Shown here: piece by piece, positions 13,601 through 28,531 of the stretch
Position numbering within the stretch: position 1 is the first letter of the stretch
How the letters are laid out: the number at the start of each line of letters is the position of its first letter
Assembly: GCA_947652605.1 (NCBI GenBank)
Contig: CANTFG010000167.1
Span: forward strand, 124,001-188,000
Direction of reading: 5' to 3'
Length of the DNA: 64,000 nt
DNA from: Elmis aenea
Lineage: Eukaryota; Arthropoda; Insecta; Coleoptera; Elmidae
Translations under genes and position numbers: made by a program
The notes under the pieces: generated by a model
What the model was told of the DNA's origin: nothing
Database searches by the model: none
What the model saw: the letters and a program-made list of their open reading frames with translations, nothing else

Positions 13601-15358
13601 TGTTTTGCATATGTCTTTCAATGAGCTGGTTTTAATTTTTAATAATTTCCTAAAAATACCGTGCTTTAGTTAATACATATGTTCCTTGAGCGACTATTTC
13701 TAAACAATTTTAATTATTGATTGGTATATCACAGGAACAGTTTATCCATCGCCTCTTTACATGAATACAATTGTTTTGCATATGTCTTTCAATAAGCTGG
13801 TTTTAATTTTTAATAATTTCCTAAAAATACCGTGCTTTAGTTAATACATATGTTCCTTGAGCGACTATTTCTAAACAATTTTAATTATTGATTTGTATAT
13901 CACAGAAACAGTTTATCCATCGCCTCTTTACATGAATACAATTGTTTTGCATATGTCTTTCAATGAGCTGGTTTTAATTTTTAATGATTTCCTAAAAATA
14001 CCGTGCTTTAGTTAATACATATGTTCCTTGAGCGACTATTTTTAAACAATTTTAATTATTGATTTGTATATCACAGGACAAGTTTATCCTTCGCATCTTT
14101 ACATGAATACAATTGTTTTGCATATGTCTTTCAATGAGCTGGTTTTAATTTTTAATAATTTCCTAAAAATACCGTGCTTTAGTTAATACATATGTTCCTT
14201 GAGCGACTATTTCTAAACAATTTTAATTATTGATTTGTATATCACAGGAACAGTTTATCCATCGCCTCTTTACATGAATACAATTGTTTTGCATATGTCT
14301 TTCAATGAGCTGGTTTTAATTTTTAATAATTTCCTAAAAATACCGTGCTTTAGTTAATACATATGTTCCTTGAGCGACTATTTCTAAACAATTTTAATTA
14401 TTGATTGGTATATCACAGGAACAGTTTATCCATCGCCTCTTTACATGAATACAATTGTTTTGCATATATCTTTCAATGAGCTGGTTTTAATTTTTAATAA
14501 TTTCCTAAAAATACCGTGCTTTAGTTAATACATATGTTCCTTGAGCGACTATCTCGAAACAATTTTAATTATTGATTTGTATATCACAGAAACAGTTTAT
14601 CCATCGCCTCTTTACATGAATACAACTGTTTTGCATATGTCTTTCAATGAGCTGGTTTTAATTTTTAATGATTTCCTAAAAATACCGTGCTTTAGTTAAT
14701 ACATATGTTCCTTGAGCGACTATTTTTAAACAATTTTAATTATTGATTTGTATATCACAGGACAAGTTTATCCTTCGCATCTTTACATGAATACAATTGT
14801 TTTGCATATGTCTTTCAATGAGCTGGTTTTAATTTTTAATAATTTCCTAAAAATACCGTGCTTTAGTTAATACATATGTTCCTTGAGCGACTATTTCTAA
14901 ACAATTTTAATTATTGATTTGTATATCACAGGAACAGTTTATCCATCGCCTCTTTACATGAATACAATTGTTTTGCATATGTCTTTCAATGAGCTGGTTT
15001 TAATTTTTAATAATTTCCTAAAAATACCGTGCTTTAGTTAATACATATGTTTCTTGAGCGACTATTTCTAAACAATTTTAATTATTGATTTGTATATCAC
15101 AGGAACAGTTTATCCATCGCCTCTTTACATGAATACAATTGTTTTGCATATGTCTTTCAATGAGCTGGTTTTAATTTTTAATAATTTCCTAAAAATACCG
15201 TGCTTTAGTTAATACATATGTTCCTTAAGCGACTATTTCGAAACAATTTTAATTATAGATTTGTATATCACAGGAACAGTTTATCCATCGCCTCTTTACA
15301 TGAATACAATTGTTTTGCATATGTCTTTCAATGAGCTGGTTTTAATTTTTAATAATTT
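10606..15358 (+). repeat. Domain B, HOR copy B1 (28-monomer unit, 5'-trimmed)
   Basis: This is the first copy of a 28-monomer unit. The 97-codon open frame marking one monomer pair recurs at 11,499 and 16,287, exactly 4,788 bp = 28 x 171 apart. The copy starts at the 36-bp deletion, so it lacks the beginning of its first monomer. It differs from B2 at scattered sites: its 12.85-kb monomer has GGAACAG where B2 has GGACAAG. Confidence 0.85.
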
Positions 15359-18300
15359 TCTAAAAATACCGTGCTTTAGTTAATACATATGTTCCTTGAG
15401 CGACTATTTCGAAACAATTTTAATTATTGATTTGTATATTACAGGAACAGTTTATCTATCGCCTCTTTACATGTATACAATTGTTTTGCATATGTCTTTC
15501 AAAGAGCTGGTTTTAATTTTTAATAATTTCCTAAAAATACCGTGCTTTAGTTAATACATATGTTCCTTGAGCGACTATTTCGAAACAATTTTAATTATTG
15601 ATTTGTATATCACAGGAACAGTTTATCCATCGCCTCTTTACATGAATACAATTGTTTTGCATATGTCTTTCAATGAGCTGGTTTTAATTTTTAATAATTT
15701 CCTAAAAATACCGTGCTTTAGTTAATACATATATTCCTTAAGCGACTATTTCGAAACAATTTCAATTATTGATTTGTATATCACAGAAACAGTTTATCCA
15801 TCGCCTCTTTACATGATTACAATTGTTTTGCATATGTCTTTCAATGAGCTGGTTTTAATTTTTAATAATTTCCTAAAAATACCGTGCTTTAGTTAATACA
15901 TATGTTCCTTGAGCGACTATTTCTAAACAATTTTAATTATTGATTTGTATATCACAGGAACAGTTTATCCATCGCTTCTTTACATGAATACAATTGTTTT
16001 GCATATGTCTTTCAATGAGCTGGTTTTAATTTTTTATAATTTCCTAAAAATACCGTGCTTTAGTTAATACATATATTCCTTGAGCGACTATTTCTGAACA
16101 ATTTTAATTATTGATTTGTATATCACAGGAACAGTTTATCCATCGCCTCTTTACATGAATACAATTGTTTTGCATATGTCTTTCAAAGAGCTGGTTTTAA
16201 TTTTTAATAATTTCCTAAAAATACCGTGCTTTAGTTAATACATATGTTCCTTAAGCGACTATTTCGAAACAATTTCAATTATTGATTTGTATATCACTGG
16301 AACAGTTTATCCATCGCCTCTTTACATGAATACAATTGTTTTGCATATGTCTTTCAATGAGCTGGTTTTAATTTTTAATGATTTCCAAAAAATACCGTGC
16401 TTTAGTTCATACATATGTTCCTTGAGCGACTATTTCGAAACAATTTTAATTATTGATTTGTATATCACAGAAACAGTTTATCCATCGCCTCTTTACATGA
16501 ATACAATTGTTTTGCATATGTCTTTCAATGAGCTGGTTTTAATTTTTAATAATTTCCTAAAAATACCGTGCTTTAGTTAATACATATGTTCCTTGAGCGA
16601 CTATTTCTAAACAATTTTAATTATTGATTTGTATATCACAGGAACAGTTTATCCATCGCCTCTTTACATGAATACAATTGTTTTGCATATGTCTTTCAAT
16701 GAGCTGGTTTTAATTTTTAATAATTTCCTAAAAATACAGTGCTTTAGTTAATACATATGTTCCTTGAGCGACTATTTCTAAACAATTTTAATTATTGATT
16801 TGTATATGACAGGAACAGTTTATCCATCGCCTTTTTACATGAATACAATTGTTTTGCATATGTCTTTCAATGAGCTGGTTTTAATTTTTAATAATGTCTT
16901 AAAAATACCGTGCTTTAGATAATACATATGTTCCTTGAGCGACTATTTCTAAACAATTTTAATTATTGATTTGTATATCACAGGAACAGTTTATCCATCG
17001 CCTCTTTACATGAATACAATTGTTTTGCATATGTCTTTCAATGAGCTGGTTTTAATTTTTAATTATTTCCTAAAAATACCGTGCTTTAGTTAATACATAT
17101 GTTCCTTGAGCGACTATTTCGAAACAATTTTAATTATTAATTTGTATATCACAGGAACAGTTTATCCTTCGCATCTTTACATGAAAAAAATGGTTTTGCA
17201 TATGTCTTTCAATGAGCTGGTTTTAATTTTTAATAATTTCCTAAAAATACCGTGCTTTAGTTAATACATATGTTCCTTGAGCGACTATTTCGAAACAATT
17301 TTAATTATTGATTTGTATATCACAGGAACAGTTTATCCATCGCCTCTTTACATGAATACAATTGTTTTGCATATGTCTTTCAATGAGCTGGTTTTAATTT
17401 TTAATAATTTCCTAAAAATACCGTGCTTTAGTTAATACATATGTTCCTTGAGCGACTATTTCTAAACAATTTTAATTATTGATTTGTATATCACAGGAAC
17501 AGTTTATCCATCGCCTCTTTACATGAATACAATTGTTTTGCATATGTCTTTCAATGAGCTGGTTTTAATTTTTAATAATTTCCTAAAAATACCGTGCTTT
17601 AGTTAATACATATGTTCCTTGAGCGACTATTTCGAAACAATTTTAATTATTGATTTGTATATCACAGGACAAGTTTATCCTTCGCATCTTTACATGAATA
17701 CAATTGTTTTGCATATGTCTTTCAATGAGCTGGTTTTAATTTTTAATAATTTCCTAAAAATACCGTGCTTTAGTTAATACATATGTTCCTTGAGCGACTA
17801 TTTCTAAACAATTTTAATTATTGATTTGTATATCACAGGAACAGTTTATCCATCGCCTCTTTACATGAATACAATTGTTTTGCATATGTCTTTCGATGAG
17901 CTGGTTTTAATTTTTAATAATTTCCTAAAAATACCGTGCTTTAGTTAATACATATGTTCCTTGAGCGTCTATTTCTAAACAATTTTAATTATTGATTTGT
18001 ATATCACAGGAACAGTTTATCCATCGCCTCTTTACATGAATGCAATTGTTTCGCATATGTCTTTCAATAAGCTGGTTTTAATTTTTAATAATTTCCTAAA
18101 AATACCGTGCTTTAGTTAATACATATTATGTTCCTTGAGCGACTATTTCGAAACAATTTTAATTATTGATTTGTATATCACAGGACAAGTTTATCCTTCG
18201 CATCTTTACATGAATACAATTGTTTTGCATATGTCTTTCAATGAGCTGGTTTTAATTTTTAATAATTTCCTAAAAATACCGTGCTTTAGTTAATACATAT

Positions 18301-20149
18301 GTTCCTTGAGCGACTATTTTGAAACAATTTTAATTATTGATTTGTATATCACAGGAACAGTTTATCCATCGCCTCTTTATATGAATACAATTGTTTTGCA
18401 TATGTCTTTCAATGAGCTGGTTTTAATTTTTAATAATTTCCTAAAAATACCGTGCTTTAGTTAATACATATGTTCCTTGAGCGACTATTTCTAAACAATT
18501 TTAATTATTGATTGGTATATCACAGGAACAGTTTATCCATCGCCTCTTTACATGAATACAATTGTTTTGCATATGTCTTTCAATAAGCTGGTTTTAATTT
18601 TTAATAATTTCCTAAAAATACCGTGCTTTAGTTAATACATATGTTCCTTGAGCGACTATTTCTAAACAATTTTAATTATTGATTTGTATATCACAGAAAC
18701 AGTTTATCCATCGCCTCTTTACATGAATACAATTGTTTTGCATATGTCTTTCAATGAGCTGGTTTTAATTTTTAATGATTTCCTAAAAATACCGTGCTTT
18801 AGTTAATACATATGTTCCTTGAGCGACTATTTTTAAACAATTTTAATTATTGATTTGTATATCACAGGACAAGTTTATCCTTCGCATCTTTACATGAATA
18901 CAATTGTTTTGCATATGTCTTTCAATGAGCTGGTTTTAATTTTTAATAATTTCCTAAAAATACCGTGCTTTAGTTAATACATATGTTCCTTGAGCGACTA
19001 TTTCTAAACAATTTTAATTATTGATTTGTATATCACAGGAACAGTTTATCCATCGCCTCTTTACATGAATACAATTGTTTTGCATATGTCTTTCAATGAG
19101 CTGGTTTTAATTTTTAATAATTTCCTAAAAATACCGTGCTTTAGTTAATACATATGTTCCTTGAGCGACTATTTCTAAACAATTTTAATTATTGATTGGT
19201 ATATCACAGGAACAGTTTATCCATCGCCTCTTTACATGAATACAATTGTTTTGCATATATCTTTCAATGAGCTGGTTTTAATTTTTAATAATTTCCTAAA
19301 AATACCGTGCTTTAGTTAATACATATGTTCCTTGAGCGACTATTTCGAAACAATTTTAATTATTGATTTGTATATCACAGAAACAGTTTATCCATCGCCT
19401 CTTTACATGAATACAACTGTTTTGCATATGTCTTTCAATGAGCTGGTTTTAATTTTTAATGATTTCCTAAAAATACCGTGCTTTAGTTAATACATATGTT
19501 CCTTGAGCGACTATTTTTAAACAATTTTAATTATTGATTTGTATATCACAGGACAAGTTTATCCTTCGCATCTTTACATGAATACAATTGTTTTGCATAT
19601 GTCTTTCAATGAGCTGGTTTTAATTTTTAATAATTTCCTAAAAATACCGTGCTTTAGTTAATACATATGTTCCTTGAGCGACTATTTCTAAACAATTTTA
19701 ATTATTGATTTGTATATCACAGGAACAGTTTATCCATCGCCTCTTTACATGAATACAATTGTTTTGCATATGTCTTTCAATGAGCTGGTTTTAATTTTTA
19801 ATAATTTCCTAAAAATACCGTGCTTTAGTTAATACATATGTTTCTTGAGCGACTATTTCTAAACAATTTTAATTATTGATTTGTATATCACAGGAACAGT
19901 TTATCCATCGCCTCTTTACATGAATACAATTGTTTTGCATATGTCTTTCAATGAGCTGGTTTTAATTTTTAATAATTTCCTAAAAATACCGTGCTTTAGT
20001 TAATACATATGTTCCTTAAGCGACTATTTCGAAACAATTTTAATTATAGATTTGTATATCACAGGAACAGTTTATCCATCGCCTCTTTACATGAATACAA
20101 TTGTTTTGCATATGTCTTTCAATGAGCTGGTTTTAATTTTTAATAATTT
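15359..20149 (+). repeat. Domain B, HOR copy B2 (4,791 bp)
   Basis: This is the second 28-monomer copy, 28 x 171 + 3. The ATTATAG marker monomers that precede successive units start at 15,188, 19,979 and 24,770, each 4,791 bp apart. The extra 3 bp is the ACATATTATG variant at 18,121, shared with B3 but absent from the matching site in B1 (13,333). Confidence 0.87.
18121..18130. other. 3-bp insertion, HOR copy B2
   Basis: ACATATTATG replaces ACATATG, adding three bases within the TAT run. The equivalent position in B1 (13,333) has the normal ACATATG. It is a useful marker of HOR descent. Confidence 0.9.
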
Positions 20150-23100
20150 TCTAAAAATACCGTGCTTTAGTTAATACATATGTTCCTTGAGCGACTATTT
20201 CGAAACAATTTTAATTATTGATTTGTATATTACAGGAACAGTTTATCTATCGCCTCTTTACATGTATACAATTGTTTTGCATATGTCTTTCAAAGAGCTG
20301 GTTTTAATTTTTAATAATTTCCTAAAAATACCGTGCTTTAGTTAATACATATGTTCCTTGAGCGACTATTTCGAAACAATTTTAATTATTGATTTGTATA
20401 TCACAGGAACAGTTTATCCATCGCCTCTTTACATGAATACAATTGTTTTGCATATGTCTTTCAATGAGCTGGTTTTAATTTTTAATAATTTCCTAAAAAT
20501 ACCGTGCTTTAGTTAATACATATGTTCCTTAAGCGACTATTTCTAAACAATTTTAATTATTGATTTGTATATCACAGAAACAGTTTATCCATCGCCTCTT
20601 TACATGAATACAATTGTTTTGCATATGTCTTTCAATGAGCTGGTTTTAATTTTTAATAATTTCCTAAAAATACCGTGCTTTAGTTAATACATATGTTCCT
20701 TGAGCGACTATTTCTAAACAATTTTAATTATTGATTTGTATATCACAGGAACAGTTTATCCATCGCTTCTTTACATGAATACAATTGTTTTGCATATGTC
20801 TTTCAATGAGCTGGTTTTAATTTTTAATAATTTCCTAAAAATACCGTGCTTTAGTTAATACATATATTCCTTGAGCGACTATTTCTGAACCATTTTAATT
20901 ATTGATTTGTATATCACAGGAACAGTTTATCCATCGCCTCTTTACATGAATACAATTGTTTTGCATATGTCTTTCAAAGAGCTGGTTTTAATTTTTAATA
21001 ATTTCCTAAAAATACCGTGCTTTAGTTAATACATATGTTCCTTAAGCGACTATTTCGAAACAATTTCAAATATTGATTTGTATATCACTGGAACAGTTTA
21101 TCCATCGCCTCTTTACATGAATACAATTGTTTTGCATATGTCTTTCAATGAGCTGGTTTTAATTTTTAATGATTTCCAAAAAATACCGTGCTTTAGTTCA
21201 TACATATGTTCCTTGAGCGACTATTTCGAAACAATTTTAATTATTGATTTGTATATCACAGAAACAGTTTATCCATCGCCTCTTTACATGAATACAATTG
21301 TTTTGCATATGTCTTTCAATGAGCTGGTTTTAATTTTTAATAATTTCCTAAAAATACCGTGCTTTAGTTAATACATATGTTCCTTGAGCGACTATTTCTA
21401 AACAATTTTAATTATTGATTTGTATATCACAGGAACAGTTTATCCATCGCCTCTTTACATGAATACAATTGTTTTGCATATGTCTTTCAATGAGCTGGTT
21501 TTAATTTTTAATAATTTCCTAAAAATACAGTGCTTTAGTTAATACATATGTTCCTTGAGCGACTATTTCTAAACAATTTTAATTATTGATTTGTATATGA
21601 CAGGAACAGTTTATCCATCGCCTTTTTACATGAATACAATTGTTTTGCATATGTCTTTCAATGAGCTGGTTTTAATTTTTAATAATGTCTTAAAAATACC
21701 GTGCTTTAGTTAATACATATGTTCCTTGAGCGACTATTTCTAAACAATTTTAATTATTGATTTGTATATCACAGGAACAGTTTATCCATCGCCTCTTTAC
21801 ATGAATACAATTGTTTTGCATATGTCTTTCAATGAGCTGGTTTTAATTTTTAATTATTTCCTAAAAATACCGTGCTTTAGTTAATACATATGTTCCTTGA
21901 GCGACTATTTCGAAACAATTTTAATTATTGATTTGTATATCACAGGAACAGTTTATCCTTCGCATCTTTACATGAAAAAAATTGTTTTGCATATGTCTTT
22001 CAATGAGCTGGTTTTAATTTTTAATAATTTCCTAAAAATACCGTGCTTTAGTTAATACATATGTTCCTTGAGCGACTATTTCGAAACAATTTTAATTATT
22101 GATTTGTATATCACAGGAACAGTTTATCCATCGCCTCTTTACATGAATACAATTGTTTTGCATATGTCTTTCAATGAGCTGGTTTTAATTTTTAATAATT
22201 TCCTAAAAATACCGTGCTTTAGTTAATACATATGTTCCTTGAGCGACTATTTCTAAACAATTTTAATTATTGATTTGTATATCACAGGAACAGTTTATCC
22301 ATCGCCTCTTTACATGAATACAATTGTTTTGCATATGTCTTTCAATGAGCTGGTTTTAATTTTTAATAATTTCCTAAAAATACCGTGCTTTAGTTAATAC
22401 ATATGTTCCTTGAGCGACTATTTCGAAACAATTTTAATTATTGATTTGTATATCACAGGACAAGTTTATCCTTCGCATCTTTACATGAATACAATTGTTT
22501 TGCATATGTCTTTCAATGAGCTGGTTTTAATTTTTAATAATTTCCTAAAAATACCGTGCTTTAGTTAATACATATGTTCCTTGAGCGACTATTTCTAAAC
22601 AATTTTAATTATTGATTTGTATATCACAGGAACAGTTTATCCATCGCCTCTTTACATGAATACAATTGTTTTGCATATGTCTTTCGATGAGCTGGTTTTA
22701 ATTTTTAATAATTTCCTAAAAATACCGTGCTTTAGTTAATACATATGTTCCTTGAGCGTCTATTTCTAAACAATTTTAATTATTGATTTGTATATCACAG
22801 GAACAGTTTATCCATCGCCTCTTTACATGAATGCAATTGTTTCGCATATGTCTTTCAATAAGCTGGTTTTAATTTTTAATAATTTCCTAAAAATACCGTG
22901 CTTTAGTTAATACATATTATGTTCCTTGAGCGACTATTTCGAAACAATTTTAATTATTGATTTGTATATCACAGGACAAGTTTATCCTTCGCATCTTTAC
23001 ATGAATACAATTGTTTTGCATATGTCTTTCAATGAGCTGGTTTTAATTTTTAATAATTTCCTAAAAATACCGTGCTTTAGTTAATACATATGTTCCTTGA

Positions 23101-24940
23101 GCGACTATTTTGAAACAATTTTAATTATTGATTTGTATATCACAGGAACAGTTTATCCATCGCCTCTTTATATGAATACAATTGTTTTGCATATGTCTTT
23201 CAATGAGCTGGTTTTAATTTTTAATAATTTCCTAAAAATACCGTGCTTTAGTTAATACATATGTTCCTTGAGCGACTATTTCTAAACAATTTTAATTATT
23301 GATTGGTATATCACAGGAACAGTTTATCCATCGCCTCTTTACATGAATACAATTGTTTTGCATATGTCTTTCAATGAGCTGGTTTTAATTTTTAATAATT
23401 TCCTAAAAATACCGTGCTTTAGTTAATACATATGTTCCTTGAGCGACTATTTCTAAACAATTTTAATTATTGATTTGTATATCACAGAAACAGTTTATCC
23501 ATCGCCTCTTTACATGAATACAATTGTTTTGCATATGTCTTTCAATGAGCTGGTTTTAATTTTTAATGATTTCCTAAAAATACCGTGCTTTAGTTAATAC
23601 ATATGTTCCTTGAGCGACTATTTTTAAACAATTTTAATTATTGATTTGTATATCACAGGACAAGTTTATCCTTCGCATCTTTACATGAATACAATTGTTT
23701 TGCATATGTCTTTCAATGAGCTGGTTTTAATTTTTAATAATTTCCTAAAAATACCGTGCTTTAGTTAATACATATGTTCCTTGAGCGACTATTTTTAAAC
23801 AATTTTAATTATTGATTTGTATATCACAGGAACAGTTTATCCATCGCCTCTTTACATGAATACAATTGTTTTGCATATGTCTTTCAATGAGCTGGTTTTA
23901 ATTTTTAATAATTTCCTAAAAATACCGTGCTTTAGTTAATACATATGTTCCTTGAGCGACTATTTCTAAACAATTTTAATTATTGATTGGTATATCACAG
24001 GAACAGTTTATCCATCGCCTCTTTACATGAATACAATTGTTTTGCATATATCTTTCAATGAGCTGGTTTTAATTTTTAATAATTTCCTAAAAATACCGTG
24101 CTTTAGTTAATACATATGTTCCTTGAGCGACTATTTCGAAACAATTTTAATTATTGATTTGTATATCACAGAAACAGTTTATCCATCGCCTCTTTACATG
24201 AATACAACTGTTTTGCATATGTCTTTCAATGAGCTGGTTTTAATTTTTAATGATTTCCTAAAAATACCGTGCTTTAGTTAATACATATGTTCCTTGAGCG
24301 ACTATTTTTAAACAATTTTAATTATTGATTTGTATATCACAGGACAAGTTTATTCTTCGCATCTTTACATGAATACAATTGTTTTGCATATGTCTTTCAA
24401 TGAGCTGGTTTTAATTTTTAATAATTTCCTAAAAATACCGTGCTTTAGTTAATACATATGTTCCTTGAGCGACTATTTCTAAACAATTTTAATTATTGAT
24501 TTGTATATCACAGGAACAGTTTATCCATCGCCTCTTTACATGAATACAATTGTTTTGCATATGTCTTTCAATGAGCTGGTTTTAATTTTTAATAATTTCT
24601 TAAAAATACCGTGCTTTAGTTAATACATATGTTTCTTGAGCGACTATTTCTAAACAATTTTAATTATTGATTTGTATATCACAGGAACAGTTTATCCATC
24701 GCCTCTTTACATGAATACAATTGTTTTGCATATGTCTTTCAATGAGCTGGTTTTAATTTTTAATAATTTCCTAAAAATACCGTGCTTTAGTTAATACATA
24801 TGTTCCTTAAGCGACTATTTCGAAACAATTTTAATTATAGATTTGTATATCACAGGAACAGTTTATCCATCGCCTCTTTACATGAATACAATTGTTTTGC
24901 ATATGTCTTTCAATGAGCTGGTTTTAATTTTTAATAATTT
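20150..24940 (+). repeat. Domain B, HOR copy B3 (4,791 bp)
   Basis: This is the third 28-monomer copy, with the same order of variant monomers as B2. It carries the ACATATTATG indel at 22,912, exactly 4,791 bp after the B2 copy. Private changes include TTTATTCTTCG near 24,350, where B1 and B2 have TTTATCCTTCG. The fact that B2 and B3 share an indel B1 lacks makes them sister copies. Confidence 0.87.
22912..22921. other. 3-bp insertion, HOR copy B3
   Basis: This is the same ACATATTATG variant as at 18,121, at exactly one HOR unit's distance. It is inherited by duplication rather than independent. Confidence 0.9.
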
Positions 24941-27163
24941 TCTAAAAATACCGTGCTTTAGTTAATACATATGTTCCTTGAGCGACTATTTCGAAACAAT
25001 TTTAATTATTGATTTGTATATTACAGGAACAGTTTATCTATCGCCTCTTTACATGTATACAATTGTTTTGCATATGTCTTTCAAAGAGCTGGTTTTAATT
25101 TTTAATAATTTCCTAAAAATACCGTGCTTTAGTTAATACATATGTTCCTTGAGCGACTATTTCGAAACAATTTTAATTATTGATTTGTATATCACAGGAA
25201 CAGTTTATCCATCGCCTCTTTACATGAATACAATTGTTTTGCATATGTCTTTCAATGAGCTGGTTTTAATTTTTAATAATTTCCTAAAAATACCGTGCTT
25301 TAGTTAATACATATGTTCCTTAAGCGACTATTTCGAAACAATTTTAATTATTGATTTGTATATCACAGAAACAGTTTATCCATCGCCTCTTTACATGAAT
25401 ACAATTGTTTTGCATATGTCTTTCAATGAGCTGGTTTTAATTTTTAATAATTTCCTAAAAATACCGTGCTTTAGTTAATACATATGTTCCTTGAGCGACT
25501 ATTTCTAAACAATTTTAATTATTGATTTGTATATCACAGGAACAGTTTATCCATCGCTTCTTTACATGAATACAATTGTTTTGCATATGTCTTTCAATGA
25601 GCTGGTTTTAATTTTTAATAATTTCCTAAAAATACCGTGCTTTAGTTAATACATATATTCCTTGAGCGACTATTTCTGAACAATTTTAATTATTGATTTG
25701 TATATCACAGGAACAGTTTATCCATCGCCTCTTTACATGAATACAATTGTTTTGCATATGTCTTTCAAAGAGCTGGTTTTAATTTTTAATAATTTCCTAA
25801 AAATACCGTGCTTTAGTTAATACATATATTCCTTGAGCGACTATTTCGAAACAATTTTAATTATTGATTTGTATATCACAGGAACAGTTTATCCATCGCC
25901 TCTTTACATGAATACAATTGTTTTGCATATGTCTTTCAATGAGCTGGTTTTAATTTTTAATAATTTCTTAAAAATACCGTGCTTTAGTTAATACATATGT
26001 TTCTTGAGCGACTATTTCTAAACAATTTTAATTATTGATTTGTATATCACAGGAACAGTTTATCCATCGCCTCTTTACATGAATACAATTGTTTTGCATA
26101 TGTCTTTCAATGAGCTGGTTTTAATTTTTAATAATTTCCTAAAAATACCGTGCTTTAGTTAATACATATGTTCCTTAAGCGACTATTTCGAAACAATTTT
26201 AATTATAGATTTGTATATCACAGGAACAGTTTATCCATCGCCTCTTTACATGAATACAATTGTTTTGCATATGTCTTTCAATGAGCTGGTTTTAATTTTT
26301 AATAATTTTCTAAAAATACCGTGCTTTAGTTAATACATATGTTCCTTGAGCGACTATTTCGAAACAATTTTAATTATTGATTTGTATATTACAGGAACAG
26401 TTTATCTATCGCCTCTTTACATGTATACAATTGTTTTGCATATGTCTTTCAAAGAGCTGGTTTTAATTTTTAATAATTTCCTAAAAATACCGTGCTTTAG
26501 TTAATACATATGTTCCTTGAGCGACTATTTCGAAACAATTTTAATTATTGATTTGTATATCACAGGAACAGTTTATCCATCGCCTCTTTACATGAATACA
26601 ATTGTTTTGCATATGTCTTTCAATGAGCTGGTTTTAATTTTTAATAATTTCCTAAAAATACCGTGCTTTAGTTAATACATATGTTCCTTAAGCGACTATT
26701 TCGAAACAATTTTAATTATTGATTTGTATATCACAGAAACAGTTTATCCATCGCCTCTTTACATGAATACAATTGTTTTGCATATGTCTTTCAATGAGCT
26801 GGTTTTAATTTTTAATAATTTCCTAAAAATACCGTGCTTTAGTTAATACATATGTTCCTTGAGCGACTATTTCTAAACAATTTTAATTATTGATTTGTAT
26901 ATCACAGGAACAGTTTATCCATCGCTTCTTTACATGAATACAATTGTTTTGCATATGTCTTTCAATGAGCTGGTTTTAATTTTTAATAATTTCCTAAAAA
27001 TACCGTGCTTTAGTTAATACATATATTCCTTGAGCGACTATTTCTGAACAATTTTAATTATTGATTTGTATATCACAGGAACAGTTTATCCATCGCCTCT
27101 TTACATGAATACAATTGTTTTGCATATGTCTTTCAAAGAGCTGGTTTTAATTTTTAATAATTT
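24428..27163 (+). repeat. Domain C: tandem duplication of an 8-monomer block (1,368 bp x 2)
   Basis: The block 24,428-25,795 recurs as 25,796-27,163. The TTTCTTAAAAATACC variant (24,597 and 25,965) and the ATTATAG monomer starts (24,770 and 26,138) are both 1,368 bp = 8 x 171 apart. The monomer at 25,796 looks chimeric: its start has the ATATATTCC variant and CGAAAC, while its end matches the monomer at 24,428. This places the crossover inside that monomer. Confidence 0.82.
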
Positions 27164-28531
27164 CCTAAAAATACCGTGCTTTAGTTAATACATATGTTCC
27201 TTAAGCGACTATTTCGAAACAATTTCAATTATTGATTTGTATATCACTGGAACAGTTTATCCATCGCCTCTTTACATGAATACAATTGTTTTGCATATGT
27301 CTTTCAATGAGCTGGTTTTAATTTTTAATGATTTCCAAAAAATACCGTGCTTTAGTTCATACATATGTTCCTTGAGCGACTATTTCGAAACAATTTTAAT
27401 TATTGATTTGTATATCACAGAAACAGTTTATCCATCGCCTCTTTACATGAATACAATTGTTTTGCATATGTCTTTCAATGAGCTGGTTTTAATTTTTAAT
27501 AATTTCCTAAAAATACCGTGCTTTAGTTAATACATATGTTCCTTGAGCGACTATTTCTAAACCATTTTAATTATTGATTTGTATATAACAGGATCAGTTT
27601 ATCCATCGCTTCTTTACATGAATACAATTGTTTTGCATATGTCTTTCAATAAGCTGGTTTTAATTTTTAATAATTTCCTAAAAATACCGTGCTTTAGTTA
27701 ATACATATGTTCCTTGAGCGACTATTTCTAAACAATTTTAATTATTGATTTGTATATCACAGGAACAGTTTATCCATCGCCTCTTTACATGAATACAATT
27801 GTTTTGCATATGTCTTTCAATGAGCTGGTTTTAATTTTTAATAATTTCCTAAAAATACAGTGCTTTAGTTAATACATATGTTCCTTGAGCGACTATTTCT
27901 AAACAATTTTAATTATTGATTTGTATATCACAGGAACAGTTTATCCATCGCCTTTTTACATGAATACAATTGTTTTGCATATGTCTTTCAATGAGCTGGT
28001 TTTAATTTTTAATAATTTCCTAAAAATACCGTGCTTTAGTTCATACATATGTTCCTTGAGCGACTATTTCGAAACAATTTTAATTATTGATTTGTATATC
28101 ACAGAAACAGTTTATCCATCGCCTCTTTACATGAATACAATTGTTTTGCATATGTCTTTCAATGAGCTGGTTTTAATTTTTAATAATTTCCTAAAAATAC
28201 CGTGCTTTAGTTAATACATATGTTCCTTGAGCGACTATTTCTAAACAATTTTAATTATTGATTTGTATATAACAGGATCAGTTTATCCATCGCTTCTTTA
28301 CATGAATACAATTGTTTTGCATATGTCTTTCAATAAGCTGGTTTTAATTTTTAATAATTTCCTAAAAATACCGTGCTTTAGTTAATACATATGTTCCTTG
28401 AGCGACTATTTCTAAACAATTTTAATTATTGATTTGTATATCACAGGAACAGTTTATCCATCGCCTCTTTACATGAATACAATTGTTTTGCATATGTCTT
28501 TCAATGAGCTGGTTTTAATTTTTAATAATTT
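27164..28531 (+). repeat. Domain C: tandem duplication of a 4-monomer block (684 bp x 2)
   Basis: The blocks 27,164-27,847 and 27,848-28,531 share the GTTCATAC monomer and the rare TATATAACAGGATCAG monomer (27,581 and 28,265, 684 bp apart). The copies are not identical: the first monomer of copy 1 has CACTGG and the first of copy 2 has CACAGG with GCCTTTTTAC. The GGATCAG type recurs at 39,271 in domain H. Confidence 0.78.
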
